A DNA stretch of 64,000 bases from Enterococcus sp. DIV2402 (GCF_017426705.2 NZ_CP147251.1:726501-790500); one strand, 5' to 3'. Positions 35,597 through 45,376 are shown, counted from the first letter of the stretch. Translations and numbers: made by a program. The notes: generated by a model from the sequence alone, not told the origin.

Positions 35597-37858
35597 ATGA
35601 ATATTCAACAAATTTTAGAAAAACAAGAACTCCAACCGTATTTATTAAAAGTCCGTTATGGAATGGAGAAAGAAAGTCAACGTGTGACCGTAACAGGTGA
35701 TTTAGTTACGACAGATTATCCGAATACTTTGGGGAATCGCACACACCATCCCTATATTCAGACGGATTTTGCTGAGACACAAATGGAATTGATTACACCT
35801 GTGACAGAAAGCATTCCAGAACTATTTCGCTATTTAGCAGCTATTCACGATGTTACGTATCGTTCAATGAATAATGAAGAAATGTTGTGGCCATTAAGCA
35901 TGCCACCAGCATTACCAGAAAAAGATGAAGACATTATCATCGCAAAATTGGAAAATTTTGAAGATGTTTTATATCGTCGCTATTTGGCAAAGACGTATGG
36001 TCGTCGTAAACAGATGGTCAGTGGTATTCATTTTAATTTTGAATTTGGAGATGCGTTAATCAGAAAATTATTTGAAGCACAAAAGGAAGTAACCGATTAT
36101 CAACAATTTAAAACTGACATTTATTTAAAAGTAACACGCAATTATTTACACTATCGTTGGTTAATCACGTATTTCTTTGGAGCAACACCCACTAGTGAAG
36201 CTCGTTATTTCGTTGATGAAAAAGGACCAAATGAGCCCGTACGCAGCATTCGGAACAGTGTCTACGGTTATAAAAACCATGAAGATGTACAAGTCACTTA
36301 TGCGACGATTCAAGATTATTTAGCCGATATTGACCGCATGGTAGAAGAGGGCAAATTATCAGAAGAAAAAGAATTTTATGCACCAGTTCGTTTGCGTGGC
36401 GGGAAAAAAGTTGCTGATTTAGCCTCAGCGGGTATCCGTTATATTGAATTACGAAATATCGATTTAAATCCTTTTGAAAAATACGGTATTAGCGAACTGC
36501 AAGTGGAATTTTTACATGTCTTTTTACTCTTCCTATTGTGGAAAGATGAAGGCAACGATGCCGATGAATGGGTAGCACAAGGAGACGAAAAAGAAAAAAT
36601 CGTTTCTTTAGAACATCCACTTCAACCTACTATTTTTATCGAAGAAGCCCGTGAATTGCTTGCTGAATTTGCTGCATTTATTGATAAATTAGCCCTTCCT
36701 GTATCAGAAAATTTACTTGCTGATTTGGAAGAACAACTGGATGATCCTGCAAAAACCCTAGCTGGGAAATTATATCTAGCTAGTCAACAAACGAGTCAAA
36801 AAGAATTAGCAGTCACTCATGGCAAACAATATCATGACTATGCGTGGGAACGTCCTTATCAATTAGCTGGTTTCCGTGAAATGGAATTGTCGACACAAAT
36901 TTTACTTTTTGACGCGATTCAAAAAGGCATTCAAGTCGAAGTGCTTGATGAAAGCGACCAATTCCTGAAATTAAAAGTAGGCGATAAGGTTGAATACGTC
37001 AAAAATGCCAACATGACGAGTAAAGATAACTATATCGTGCCGTTAATTATGGCAAATAAAACCGTTACTAAAAAAGTTTTAGCCAATGCGGGCTACCGTG
37101 TGCCCGCTGGTCGTGAATTTGATGACAAAGCAACTGCTTTGCAAGGCTATGCTGAATTTGCTGAGCAAGGTTTTGTCGTAAAACCGAAAACAACAAATTA
37201 TGGGCTAGGCATTTCTATTTTTAAAGAAGGAGCTTCCTTTGAAGATTATCAAGAAGCAGTGGATATTGCTTTTTCAGAAGATCATTCAATTTTAGTTGAA
37301 GAATTTTTACCTGGTACGGAATATCGTTTCTTTGTGTTAGATGGTGAAACGAAGGCCATCATGCTTCGTGTCCCAGCCAACGTCCAAGGGGATGGTATTC
37401 ATACTATTACTGAATTAGTAGCAAAGAAAAATGAAGACCCATTGCGTGGAACAGATCACCGGGCACCATTGGAATTGATTCAACTAGGAAATATTGAAAA
37501 GTTGATGTTAAAAGCGCAAGGCTACACCGTGGATTCGATTCCACAAGCAGGAACAATCGTGTATCTACGCGAAAATTCCAATATTAGTACGGGTGGCGAC
37601 TCCATTGATATGACGAAAGAGATTCCAGAAGATTATCAAAAGGTTGCGGCAGCAGCAGTCGAGGCGTTAGGTGCAGTGATTTGCGGGATTGATTTAATTA
37701 TTCCTGATAAAAATCGTCCAGCAGATGAGCCCGGAGCGTACGGTATTATTGAAGCAAACTTTAATCCAGCGATGCACATGCATATGTATTCGTATCAAGG
37801 CCAAAGTCGTCGTTTAACGATGGATGTCTTAAATTTATTATTTCCTGAAGTAATGTAA
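35597..37858 (+). CDS. gshF: Bifunctional glutathione synthetase GshF
   Basis: 753 residues: a gamma-glutamylcysteine ligase half (to about residue 430, starting with the YGMEKESQRV region) fused to an ATP-grasp glutathione synthetase-like half (about 480-753, with FVVKPKTTNYGLGI and IIEANFNPAMHMHMY). GshF makes glutathione in one polypeptide and is characteristic of enterococci, streptococci and Listeria. It depends on glutamate, made by GltBD in this window. GAAAGAAGGG precedes ATG 35597, and the gene is monocistronic. Confidence 0.95.
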   Translation: MNIQQILEKQELQPYLLKVRYGMEKESQRVTVTGDLVTTDYPNTLGNRTHHPYIQTDFAETQMELITPVTESIPELFRYLAAIHDVTYRSMNNEEMLWPLSMPPALPEKDEDIIIAKLENFEDVLYRRYLAKTYGRRKQMVSGIHFNFEFGDALIRKLFEAQKEVTDYQQFKTDIYLKVTRNYLHYRWLITYFFGATPTSEARYFVDEKGPNEPVRSIRNSVYGYKNHEDVQVTYATIQDYLADIDRMVEEGKLSEEKEFYAPVRLRGGKKVADLASAGIRYIELRNIDLNPFEKYGISELQVEFLHVFLLFLLWKDEGNDADEWVAQGDEKEKIVSLEHPLQPTIFIEEARELLAEFAAFIDKLALPVSENLLADLEEQLDDPAKTLAGKLYLASQQTSQKELAVTHGKQYHDYAWERPYQLAGFREMELSTQILLFDAIQKGIQVEVLDESDQFLKLKVGDKVEYVKNANMTSKDNYIVPLIMANKTVTKKVLANAGYRVPAGREFDDKATALQGYAEFAEQGFVVKPKTTNYGLGISIFKEGASFEDYQEAVDIAFSEDHSILVEEFLPGTEYRFFVLDGETKAIMLRVPANVQGDGIHTITELVAKKNEDPLRGTDHRAPLELIQLGNIEKLMLKAQGYTVDSIPQAGTIVYLRENSNISTGGDSIDMTKEIPEDYQKVAAAAVEALGAVICGIDLIIPDKNRPADEPGAYGIIEANFNPAMHMHMYSYQGQSRRLTMDVLNLLFPEVM

Positions 37859-37900
37859 AAAAGTCGGTCGTTCATCTGCTCATGAACGATCGACTTTTTA
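37859..37900. terminator. Bidirectional terminator gshF/ABC exporter
   Basis: AAGTCGGTCGTTCAT pairs with ATGAACGATCGACTT (one mismatch, 6-nt loop) between convergent genes, with A- and T-runs on both sides. Confidence 0.88.
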
Positions 37901-37919
37901 TTGTGTGTCATTTTCACCG

Positions 37920-39692
37920 TTATTCTTTAAACTGGCTTTGATGAAGCTGTGCATATAGTCCATTCTGTTGAAGTAATTCCGCATGATTACCTTGTTCAAC
38001 AATCGTGCCTTGGGCCATGACTAAAATTAAATCGGCTTTTTCAATGGTTGATAGACGATGAGCAATCACAAAGCTCGTTCGATTTTCAGTTATGCGTTGC
38101 ATAGCTGTTTGGATTTCGACTTCTGTACGCGTATCTACGCTGGATGTTGCTTCATCTAAAATAACCACTGGCGGATTGGCTAAAATCACTCGAGCAATCG
38201 TTAATAATTGTTGTTGCCCTTGTGATAGGGAGCCATTCTCACTAGAAATGATTGTGTCATAGCCCTCTGGTAACGTTCGAATAAAGTGGTCACATTGTGC
38301 CATTTTGGCAACGTCGATGATTTCTTCTCGTGTCGCTTCTTTTTTGCCATAAGCAATATTCTCCGCGACAGTGCCTTCAAATAACCAAGTATTTTGAAGA
38401 ACCATTCCAAACATAGAGCGTAATTCTTTACGAGATAATGTTGTAATATCATGACCGTCAAACATAATTTTACCACCGTTAATTTCATAAAAACGCATCA
38501 GTAAATTGACCAAAGTTGTTTTACCCGCACCAGTTGGACCTACAATCGCAATCATTTTATTCGGTTGGGCTTCAAAACTGATATCGTTCATTAATAATTT
38601 ATCTGGCGTATAACCAAATTGGACATGTTCAAAGGTGATTTGACCTTGCGGATATTTCAGTTTATTTGTATGGTTACTGTCAGGGATTTCTTCTGGTTGG
38701 TCTAAAATCACTAACACTCGGTCCAAGGATGCCATGGCGCTTTGAATGGCATTAATGACATAAGAAAAATTAGTGATAGGCTCAGACACTTGATTCACGT
38801 ATTGAAGATAAGCTTGAATAATCCCGATGGTCATCGATCCTTGAATGACCATACCCGCACCAAGAATGGCACTGACAATAAAAGCGAGTTGGTTAATGAA
38901 ACGAACCGCAGGATAAATCGCAAAGTCAAAAAATTGTGAATTTTGAAAGGCTTGTGCATGCTGTCTATTTGTTTTATCAAGCATGTCAGCTGTCAATTGT
39001 TGATTGTGGAAGGCTTTTATTTCTAAATTCCCAGAGAAAAATTCTTCAACTTGATTGTTTAAATTTCCTAATTCAACTTGATTTTTATCCGCTAAAATTT
39101 TGTTTTTATTGGCAATCCAGCCTGTTACCAGCGTAGCTAGAGCAATAACCAACAAGATAATCCCGGTTAATTTCAAATCTATATAAAACAACATTGCTAG
39201 ACCTAAGGAAATATTGACAACCGAAGAAAATAACTGATTAATTCCTGTTAGAAGCACTTCAGAAATGCGGTTAATATCATTCGTTGTACGACTTAGAATA
39301 TCTCCTACTTGATGTGTATCAAAAAAGGACATCGGGAGCACTTTAAATTTTTGTGAGATTTCTTTTCGTAAACGTAAGGTGATTTGCTCACTGAGCGAGG
39401 CCATCATCTTTTCTTGCAAATAAGAAAAAATCGCACTGATAATCGCAATTCCTAGCAAAATAAGCACAGGGAAGCCCAAGACCCCTTTGATTGTCGAAAA
39501 AGTTAGCGTGCTCGATGCGCGTTGAATCGTCGCTAATAAATTATCAATGGCAACAGCCATAATTAACGGCATCACTGTCACCAGAGTATTACTAATTAAA
39601 CTACAAATAGCTAAAAGATAGAAATATTTCCGTTCTGGCTTAATAAAAGTAACGAAGCGTTTAAAACTCCCATGTTTTTGAGTCATCTCCAT
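37920..39692 (-). CDS. Heterodimeric ABC exporter, second subunit
   Basis: 590 residues: six-helix type IV export domain (about 20-320), then a nucleotide-binding domain with Walker A GPTGAGKTT, signature LSQGQ and Walker B VVILDEATSSVD. Together with the upstream gene (32-nt overlap) it forms a heterodimeric exporter of the LmrCD/EfrAB/EfrEF type. The intact Glu after Walker B suggests this is the subunit with the catalytic (consensus) site. The substrate is likely a drug or cationic compound; this is inferred. Confidence 0.88.
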   Translation of the reverse strand: MEMTQKHGSFKRFVTFIKPERKYFYLLAICSLISNTLVTVMPLIMAVAIDNLLATIQRASSTLTFSTIKGVLGFPVLILLGIAIISAIFSYLQEKMMASLSEQITLRLRKEISQKFKVLPMSFFDTHQVGDILSRTTNDINRISEVLLTGINQLFSSVVNISLGLAMLFYIDLKLTGIILLVIALATLVTGWIANKNKILADKNQVELGNLNNQVEEFFSGNLEIKAFHNQQLTADMLDKTNRQHAQAFQNSQFFDFAIYPAVRFINQLAFIVSAILGAGMVIQGSMTIGIIQAYLQYVNQVSEPITNFSYVINAIQSAMASLDRVLVILDQPEEIPDSNHTNKLKYPQGQITFEHVQFGYTPDKLLMNDISFEAQPNKMIAIVGPTGAGKTTLVNLLMRFYEINGGKIMFDGHDITTLSRKELRSMFGMVLQNTWLFEGTVAENIAYGKKEATREEIIDVAKMAQCDHFIRTLPEGYDTIISSENGSLSQGQQQLLTIARVILANPPVVILDEATSSVDTRTEVEIQTAMQRITENRTSFVIAHRLSTIEKADLILVMAQGTIVEQGNHAELLQQNGLYAQLHQSQFKE

Positions 39693-41427
39693 CTGAGTTT
39701 CCTCCTTTAAAATCTATTCCCTGAGAAAATGCGAATTCTTGATAGGTTTGATTGTTTTTTAACAACTCTTCATGTGTTCCTTGACCAACAATCCGACCTT
39801 CATCTAGAACAATAATTCGGTCGGCATCTTTAATCGTACTTAATCGTTGTGCGACAATTAAAAAAGTTGCTTCAGGCATCTGCGTTGCTAAAGAATGACG
39901 TAATAAAGCGTCTGTTTGATAGTCAAGAGCTGAAAAACTGTCGTCAAAAATATAAAGTTGTGCTGGTTTGACTAACGCTCTAGCAATACTCAAGCGTTGT
40001 TTTTGACCCCCAGAAAAATTTGTTCCTCCTTGGGCAACAAAACTATGAATACCTTGATCTTGCTGAGACACGAAGTCTGTGGCTTGAGCAATTTCCAGAG
40101 CCTGCGCCATCATTTCATCTGTAGCAGAAGCGTAGCCCATTTTTAAATTACTGGCGATTGTGCCACTAAAAAGAAAGGCTTTTTGTGGGACGTAGCTAAT
40201 TTTATGAATTAAGTCGGCTTGCGGAATCGTTTTTAACTCTTGTCCGTCAATAAGTATGTGTCCTTTTTGAATCGTAGTTAAATGGAGTAGGACTTTCGCA
40301 ATGGTACTTTTACCTGAACCAGTGCCGCCGACAATCGCTGTGGTTTTTCCTTTCAAAATATCAAAAGAAATATCATTTAACACAGGTTCAGCACCGTTAT
40401 AAGCGAAAGTTACGTGTTGAAAACGGACAAAAGGCGCACCCTCTTGGATAGAAGGTGCTGCTGAATCTGCCTGTGTGATTATTTCTGGTGTTGTTTCCAG
40501 CACCTCATTCACCCGATTCAGAGAAGCCAAGGAACGAGGCAGAGTGACAATCACCATTGCCGCCACAATTAGATAAGCTAAGGTCAGGACAGAATATTCA
40601 ATCACCGCAGTCACAACACCAATTTGCAACTGTCCACTGCCGACTAGAAGACCACCAAACCAAATAATTAAAGAAAAAACCAAACCCATTAATAAATAAG
40701 CAATTGGAGTTAAGAAGGCAAAAATTTTATTCACCCGAATCATGCTATCTGCATAATCTGTAAAACGTTGATTGAGTTTTGTTTCTTCTACATGTTGCTT
40801 ATCAAATGCTCGAATCATCATCATGCCGTTGAAAAATTCTCTAAGTTTCACCATCATTTTATCTAAACGAATTTGAATTTCGCGGGATAATGGTAAGCCT
40901 TTTTTCAATAAATAGTTCACGGAAAGCAAATATAAGACAATCGCCAAAAGAGGAATGCTAGCTAATTTAGGTGAATGAATCGCTGTCATCACTACGGCGA
41001 ATAGACAAATAATAGGAGCTGGAATAATCAACTGTAATGCCATTACCATCGAACGTTGAATATTGGTCACGTCGTTCATCATTCGAGTTAATAAGCTTGA
41101 GATATTAAACGATTCCACATCTTGAATCGATAACAGTTGAATTTTATGATAAAAATTACGTCTTAGTTCATAGCCGTATAAGGCAGCTAATCGGGCAGAT
41201 AAATAACTACCGTAAATCGCCGCAGCACTACCAGCTAACGCGACAGCTAGCATTTGCCCCCCGATTTTCATCACTAAGGAATAATTGTTGGAAGCAATAC
41301 CACTATCGATAAGCTCACCAATTAAAAAAGGAACAGCTAACGTTCCTAACACTTGAATAATTAAACTGAGTAGGGTTAAAAGACTCAATTTTTTGTTTTT
41401 TGAAAAAAATAATATTAGATGTTTCAT
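39661..41427 (-). CDS. Heterodimeric ABC exporter, first subunit
   Basis: 588 residues: six-helix export domain and nucleotide-binding domain with Walker A GGTGSGKST, signature FSGGQKQRLS and Walker B LYIFDDSFSALD. Asp replaces the catalytic Glu after Walker B (FDDS), the hallmark of the degenerate-site partner of heterodimeric exporters. ATG 41427 (MKHLILFF) is chosen because the upstream part of the frame reaches into the promoter. The gene is divergent from a MerR regulator. This arrangement resembles the chlorhexidine-responsive EfrEF/ChlR set of Enterococcus faecalis. Confidence 0.88.
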   Translation of the reverse strand: MKHLILFFSKNKKLSLLTLLSLIIQVLGTLAVPFLIGELIDSGIASNNYSLVMKIGGQMLAVALAGSAAAIYGSYLSARLAALYGYELRRNFYHKIQLLSIQDVESFNISSLLTRMMNDVTNIQRSMVMALQLIIPAPIICLFAVVMTAIHSPKLASIPLLAIVLYLLSVNYLLKKGLPLSREIQIRLDKMMVKLREFFNGMMMIRAFDKQHVEETKLNQRFTDYADSMIRVNKIFAFLTPIAYLLMGLVFSLIIWFGGLLVGSGQLQIGVVTAVIEYSVLTLAYLIVAAMVIVTLPRSLASLNRVNEVLETTPEIITQADSAAPSIQEGAPFVRFQHVTFAYNGAEPVLNDISFDILKGKTTAIVGGTGSGKSTIAKVLLHLTTIQKGHILIDGQELKTIPQADLIHKISYVPQKAFLFSGTIASNLKMGYASATDEMMAQALEIAQATDFVSQQDQGIHSFVAQGGTNFSGGQKQRLSIARALVKPAQLYIFDDSFSALDYQTDALLRHSLATQMPEATFLIVAQRLSTIKDADRIIVLDEGRIVGQGTHEELLKNNQTYQEFAFSQGIDFKGGNSDGDDSKTWEF

Positions 41428-41513
41428 TGTGAGTACTCTCTTTCTTTTTAGTAATTGCTTGAAAATCAGGAAATAAATCAAGCAGGAGGAGCGTTTCAAG
41501 AATCGCAAGTTTT

Positions 41514-41544
41514 ATTCTAAACCTTCAAGTAGCTTGAATGTCAA
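41514..41544 (-). promoter_or_regulatory. MerR-type promoter of the ABC exporter
   Basis: On the minus strand TTGACA (41544-41539) and TAGAAT (41519-41514) are separated by 19 bp, two more than optimal. A perfect palindrome TTCAAG-TAG-CTTGAA (41524-41538) fills the spacer. This is the signature of promoters activated by MerR regulators through DNA untwisting. Confidence 0.88.
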
Positions 41545-41590
41545 TGAGAAAAGTTTTATCATTGTACTAAAAAGAAAAAGGCGGTGCATT

Positions 41591-42349
41591 ATGGAAGAAA
41601 AAACCTATACCATCGGAGAAATCGCAAAATTATTTCAAATCCCCACATCAACCATTCGTTACTGGGAAGAAAAGGAAATCTTTTCTGCGAAGCGCAATGA
41701 TGAAAATGATTATCGAGAATATACTATTCAAACGATTATTGAATTATTAGATGTCGTTTTCTATCGCAATCTAAATATTCCGATTCAAAAAATGAAAAAT
41801 TTTAATCGCTTGCGCCCAGAAGAAATCTATTCGCTTTTGGAAGATACCGAAGTCGAGGTTCAACAAGAATTACAACATCTCAAAAAAAAGTTTCGCGGCA
41901 TTGCTCGCAGAAAAGAACAACTAGAAAGCTTATTTCATTTACAAGAGAAACAATATGAAAAAGAACCCATAAATATAAAAAAAATTGTGCCGTTTGACCT
42001 TCTAAATGCCGAAGATATGCAAATTCAATTGCAACAACTAGCTAATTTTGTTTTGTATAAGGAAAAAGAAGAGGAATTATTTCAAATGGGGTTAGCTGTA
42101 AGTGGGGAGTCGTCTAAGAAGGAAATTTGGAAAAGTGAACCGAAACAAACACCTCTTTATGTGACGTGTTTATTAACCTGTGATGCCGAAAACTTTGATT
42201 CAAATAATTTTATTGAACATAAAAATGCTATGAACGCACAAGGTTTTTCGATTAAAGGCGTAATTGCTAGTTATTTAGCTACTGCCTCTGAAGGAAATGG
42301 AAAAACCATGGATTATTATAAAGCTTGGTTAGAAATTGTTCCTTTATAA
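41591..42349 (+). CDS. MerR-family transcriptional regulator
   Basis: 252 residues. The N-terminal winged helix-turn-helix YTIGEIAKLFQIPTSTIRYWEEKEIF is followed by a long dimerisation helix (to about residue 125). The C-terminal effector domain of about 120 residues is larger than in metal-sensing MerR proteins, suggesting an organic ligand. It is divergent from the exporter and most likely activates it through the palindromic 19-bp-spacer promoter. ATG 41591 follows AAAGGCGGTG. Confidence 0.9.
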   Translation: MEEKTYTIGEIAKLFQIPTSTIRYWEEKEIFSAKRNDENDYREYTIQTIIELLDVVFYRNLNIPIQKMKNFNRLRPEEIYSLLEDTEVEVQQELQHLKKKFRGIARRKEQLESLFHLQEKQYEKEPINIKKIVPFDLLNAEDMQIQLQQLANFVLYKEKEEELFQMGLAVSGESSKKEIWKSEPKQTPLYVTCLLTCDAENFDSNNFIEHKNAMNAQGFSIKGVIASYLATASEGNGKTMDYYKAWLEIVPL

Positions 42350-42357
42350 TCAACCAT

Positions 42358-42398
42358 AAAAAGAAAGCCGAATGCTTGAGCATTCGGCTTTCTTTTTT
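42358..42398. terminator. Bidirectional terminator
   Basis: A perfect stem of at least 15 bp (AAGAAAGCCGAATGC/GCATTCGGCTTTCTT) with a TTGA loop lies between the convergent MerR gene and the gene at 42397. Confidence 0.9.
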
Positions 42399-42804
42399 AG
42401 TCAATATCTAAAGACATTGTTTGTTTGCTGTCATCAACGTGCAACCCTGTTAATTGTTCCCACCACAATTTCATATCTTTTTCATAGGTTGTCGGGAAAA
42501 TTTGCACAATGTCAATTAATGGTCGGTTTTGCAAGGTAGTGTTTGGATAATTTAAAAGCAAGTTATGTTTCAATTCACTCAATAAACTATAATATTGAAA
42601 CATTAAGAAATTCATTTCTTCAGGATCTTCTTCAAGCAAGACTTTTGGTGCACGATCAAGCATGAAACCAAAGCTACGCATCATAAACATAATACCGTCT
42701 AAATGTTCAGGTTCAATTAAGGACGTGTCTTTTAATAAATCAATGTGGATATCAAGTGCAGTAACCAATTCCTTTTTTAATTCATTGTATGATGGTGTGG
42801 ACAT
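42397..42804 (-). CDS. Conserved-looking cytoplasmic protein, unknown
   Basis: 135 residues, acidic and largely helical by composition, with no membrane segment or signal peptide and no family recognised. It contains a Met-rich stretch (GIMFMMRSFGFMLDRAP) and a Trp pair (MKLWWEQL). ATG 42804 lies 7 nt after GGAGGA. It is downstream of the YueI-like gene with a 15-nt gap, so they form one transcription unit. Confidence 0.75.
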   Translation of the reverse strand: MSTPSYNELKKELVTALDIHIDLLKDTSLIEPEHLDGIMFMMRSFGFMLDRAPKVLLEEDPEEMNFLMFQYYSLLSELKHNLLLNYPNTTLQNRPLIDIVQIFPTTYEKDMKLWWEQLTGLHVDDSKQTMSLDID

Positions 42805-42819
42805 AACCAATTCCTCCTT

Positions 42820-43263
42820 TTAACGAAAAAGTTTGTGCCAAAATGTTTCTTTCTTCGGTGCTGCTTGTTTTTGGCTAGGGGCAACAGTAACTTTTTTTTC
42901 TATATCAATGGTTTGTTCGTTGACTGCTGTTTTAGCAACAACCAGTAAACCAATCCTGTCGTTTTGATAAGGGTCTGCTGTAGCGACAACAGTGAACGGC
43001 AGATTCGCTTGCATGGCTAATTGAATATACGTCTGTTGAACTGTTTCTGGTACTTTTCCGTTAATTAAAATCTTGCTGTTGGGATACTCTTTCAGATGTT
43101 TACGGAGATAGTCTTCATTTTGTTGCTTGGTCATTTGGGAAATGGTCATACTAAGATAGCAACGCTCACGAAAGGTACCTAAATATTTTCGTTGCTCATC
43201 GGGTTTGAGTAATGGCACGCCGTAGAGACCATTATCCAGGTGTTTTTGAAGTTCGTCGGTCAT
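42820..43263 (-). CDS. DUF1694 (YueI-like) family protein
   Basis: About 147 residues. The sequence (LDNGLYGVPLLKPDEQRKYLGTFRERCYLSMT) is typical of the YueI family, whose function is unknown. It ends with a basic C-terminal segment (KKETFWHKLFR). ATG 43263 is preferred: an AGGAGG lies 6 nt upstream, and the earlier ATG at 43281 would place that site inside the gene. Two other ATG codons (43266, 43269) are equally in frame. Confidence 0.82.
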   Translation of the reverse strand: MTDELQKHLDNGLYGVPLLKPDEQRKYLGTFRERCYLSMTISQMTKQQNEDYLRKHLKEYPNSKILINGKVPETVQQTYIQLAMQANLPFTVVATADPYQNDRIGLLVVAKTAVNEQTIDIEKKVTVAPSQKQAAPKKETFWHKLFR

Positions 43264-43338
43264 CATCATCCTCCTAAGCATTTAGTTTCGTCTATTATAA
43301 CATAGAACCTAAAAATAAGTTGTTTTATTCACAAGCAG

Positions 43339-43366
43339 TTGTACCTTTTATAAAATACGTTATAAT
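43339..43366 (+). promoter_or_regulatory. Promoter of the GNAT gene
   Basis: TTGTAC (43339-43344), a 16-bp spacer and TATAAT (43361-43366), about 27 bp before ATG 43393. Confidence 0.7.
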
Positions 43367-43392
43367 AGAGAAATTACCAAGGAGGCGAGCAC

Positions 43393-43965
43393 ATGGAACA
43401 AATAGAAAATCATTATGTCGTTTTTGCAGAAAATCAAGTGTTGGAGACGGAGCGTTTATGCTTACGTCCGCTAACTTTAGCCGATGCGAAAGATATGTTT
43501 GAATATGCGAGCGATGAAGAAACGACAACTTTTGTTTTCCCCACTCATCAAACAATTGAAGAAACACGAACCATTATTGCGTCTGTTTTCATGGCTGATC
43601 CATTTGGAAAATTTGCGCTAGAGCTGAAAGAAAATCATAAAATGATTGGGACGATTGATTTACGAGTAAATATAAAAGAAGGTACTGCTGAAATCGGTTA
43701 TACCCTTAATAAAACTTATTGGGGACAAGGCTTGGTTCCTGAAGCAGCGCATGTTCTGTTAGCTTTAGGTTTTGAAAAACTCCAGTTGATCCGAATTTTT
43801 GCAGTCCATGATTTAAAAAATCCTAAATCTGGTCGTGTGATGGAAAAAATTGGCATGACGAAAGAAAGCACAATTTATGAAGCAAAAAAAATTTATGGCA
43901 AAGTGAGTGATATAGTGACATATGGTATCACGAAAAGTCAGTGGCAAAAGGCCAAAGAACAGTAG
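43393..43965 (+). CDS. GNAT-family N-acetyltransferase (RimJ/RimL type)
   Basis: 190 residues. The start LETERLCLRPLTLADAKDMFEYASDEE and the acetyl-CoA segment GYTLNKTYWGQGLVPEA are typical of RimJ/RimL-like acetyltransferases. The acceptor could be a ribosomal protein, another protein N-terminus or a small amine; it cannot be determined here. CAAGGAGGCGAG precedes ATG 43393. Confidence 0.88.
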   Translation: MEQIENHYVVFAENQVLETERLCLRPLTLADAKDMFEYASDEETTTFVFPTHQTIEETRTIIASVFMADPFGKFALELKENHKMIGTIDLRVNIKEGTAEIGYTLNKTYWGQGLVPEAAHVLLALGFEKLQLIRIFAVHDLKNPKSGRVMEKIGMTKESTIYEAKKIYGKVSDIVTYGITKSQWQKAKEQ

Positions 43966-44059
43966 AAGCGTAATCTACCCAAGAAGACTCATTTTGACGT
44001 ATACTTATAGTAAGGAACTGGAATTTTACCAGTGCTTAACAAAGAAAGGGGCGACAAAA

Positions 44060-44473
44060 ATGAAACTGCAGGTAACAAGAGAAGCTCAAGAAAAAATGAA
44101 TGCGATTCGTCAAGAAGGTGACCGTATTTTATTAGACTTTGAAGACGCCATTGGACCATTTGTAGAAGCAGGTGCCTCTTGTCAGTTATATCCTAATTTT
44201 CGCGTATTATTTGTACCAAAAGAGTTTCCTGAGTCAGAACTAGCTGTTTATGATGACCGTGTAGAGACGGAACTAGGAATAGTTTACATCAAATCAACTT
44301 CTGAGCGCTATTTAGATAATGAAACAAAAATCAGTATTGAATCTGCCTATCAACGGATGCAACTAGTCTCTGATAGTGGGGTGTTAGCTGCCAACGTACC
44401 GATGAAACGAATTGAGTTAAAAGAAGGAAAAATAAATGAACAAATTAGCTATCGTAACGGATCTTCATGCTGA
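44060..44473 (+). CDS. HesB-like (iron-sulfur cluster biosynthesis fold) protein
   Basis: 137 residues. The N-terminus MKLQVTREAQEKM and the following pattern fit the HesB/FeS-biosynthesis-domain proteins found in Lactobacillales. The conserved cysteine trio of true A-type carriers is not complete, with only Cys residues near GASCQLYPN and at the C-terminus (SSC), so a carrier role is uncertain. ATG 44060 follows AAAGGGGCGAC. The end overlaps the next gene by 38 nt. Confidence 0.75.
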   Translation: MKLQVTREAQEKMNAIRQEGDRILLDFEDAIGPFVEAGASCQLYPNFRVLFVPKEFPESELAVYDDRVETELGIVYIKSTSERYLDNETKISIESAYQRMQLVSDSGVLAANVPMKRIELKEGKINEQISYRNGSSC

Positions 44474-45329
44474 TATCAACCATCTAAGCATAGAGAATTT
44501 AGCCCAATTACGTAATTATTTAAAAGAGCAGCAGATTTCGCATTTGCATTTAGCCGGTGACACCGCAAATAAAGTAGACCGCGCTTTGGCAGTAGTGGAT
44601 TTCTTTAATGAAGCAATGCCTACGACGTTTCATTGGGGCAATCATGAAATGGCGGATATTGCGCAAGAACAAGATTTTGAGGATTTTGCGAATCCATTCT
44701 TTTTAAATTTTAAGACCTTAGATTTATCGGAACAAAAAATTTTAATAGGTGTAAACGGTTGGTACGATTATCAATTTTCAGATATGGAAGATACACAAGA
44801 AATCATTCGCTTAAAGAATTTGTTTTGGTATGATCGCATGATTCAACGTCAAGGAACGGATCCAGAAATTAGCCAACGCGTTTGCGAGCGTTTGTATCAA
44901 GTCTTAACTACCATTCCTAAAGACAAACAAATTGTTTTAGCTACACATTTTGTGCCGCAAGAAAATTTTATCGTACAACACACAGGCAAATATGCTCGTT
45001 GGAATCATTTGAATGCTTTTTTAGGTTCAAAAGCATTTGGTGAAACGCTCAATGAATTTACTAATATCGAACACGTTATTTTTGGACATACGCATCGTCG
45101 TTTTGGTAGCCAATTAATCGGGGCAACCAATTACCATTGCCGCCCGTTTGGTTATTATTTTGAATGGCAATTAACGAGAGAGTTTGTTTTAAATAATCAA
45201 TTGGCAGAAGTCTTTAATCCAACTAAAATGCGCGGCGTGTTGAGAAAAAATCAAGATGATTTTAATCGCTACAAAGAAAGTCATTTATTAGAAGAGTTTC
45301 AACGGAGTTTAACAGTAATTGAGTATTAA
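44436..45329 (+). CDS. Metallophosphoesterase
   Basis: 297 residues. Calcineurin-like motifs in order: DLHAD (residues 8-12), GDTANK, GNHEM, ATHF and FGHTHRR, which bind two metal ions. This is a cytoplasmic phosphatase or nuclease-like enzyme of unknown substrate. ATG 44436 follows AAGAAGGAAA inside the end of the HesB-like gene, so translation is coupled. It ends at a strong hairpin. Confidence 0.9.
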   Translation: MNKLAIVTDLHADINHLSIENLAQLRNYLKEQQISHLHLAGDTANKVDRALAVVDFFNEAMPTTFHWGNHEMADIAQEQDFEDFANPFFLNFKTLDLSEQKILIGVNGWYDYQFSDMEDTQEIIRLKNLFWYDRMIQRQGTDPEISQRVCERLYQVLTTIPKDKQIVLATHFVPQENFIVQHTGKYARWNHLNAFLGSKAFGETLNEFTNIEHVIFGHTHRRFGSQLIGATNYHCRPFGYYFEWQLTREFVLNNQLAEVFNPTKMRGVLRKNQDDFNRYKESHLLEEFQRSLTVIEY

Positions 45330-45330
45330 A

Positions 45331-45376
45331 AAAGAAACACTAGAATCAGAGTTGGCTAAGATTCTAGTGTTTCTTT
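45331..45376 (+). terminator. Terminator after the phosphoesterase
   Basis: A perfect 17-bp stem (AAAGAAACACTAGAATC/GATTCTAGTGTTTCTTT) with a 12-nt loop. Confidence 0.88.

Noticed and set aside
35597..37858. Reading gshF as an accidental fusion
   Set aside because: The bifunctional form is the normal one in enterococci, streptococci and Listeria.
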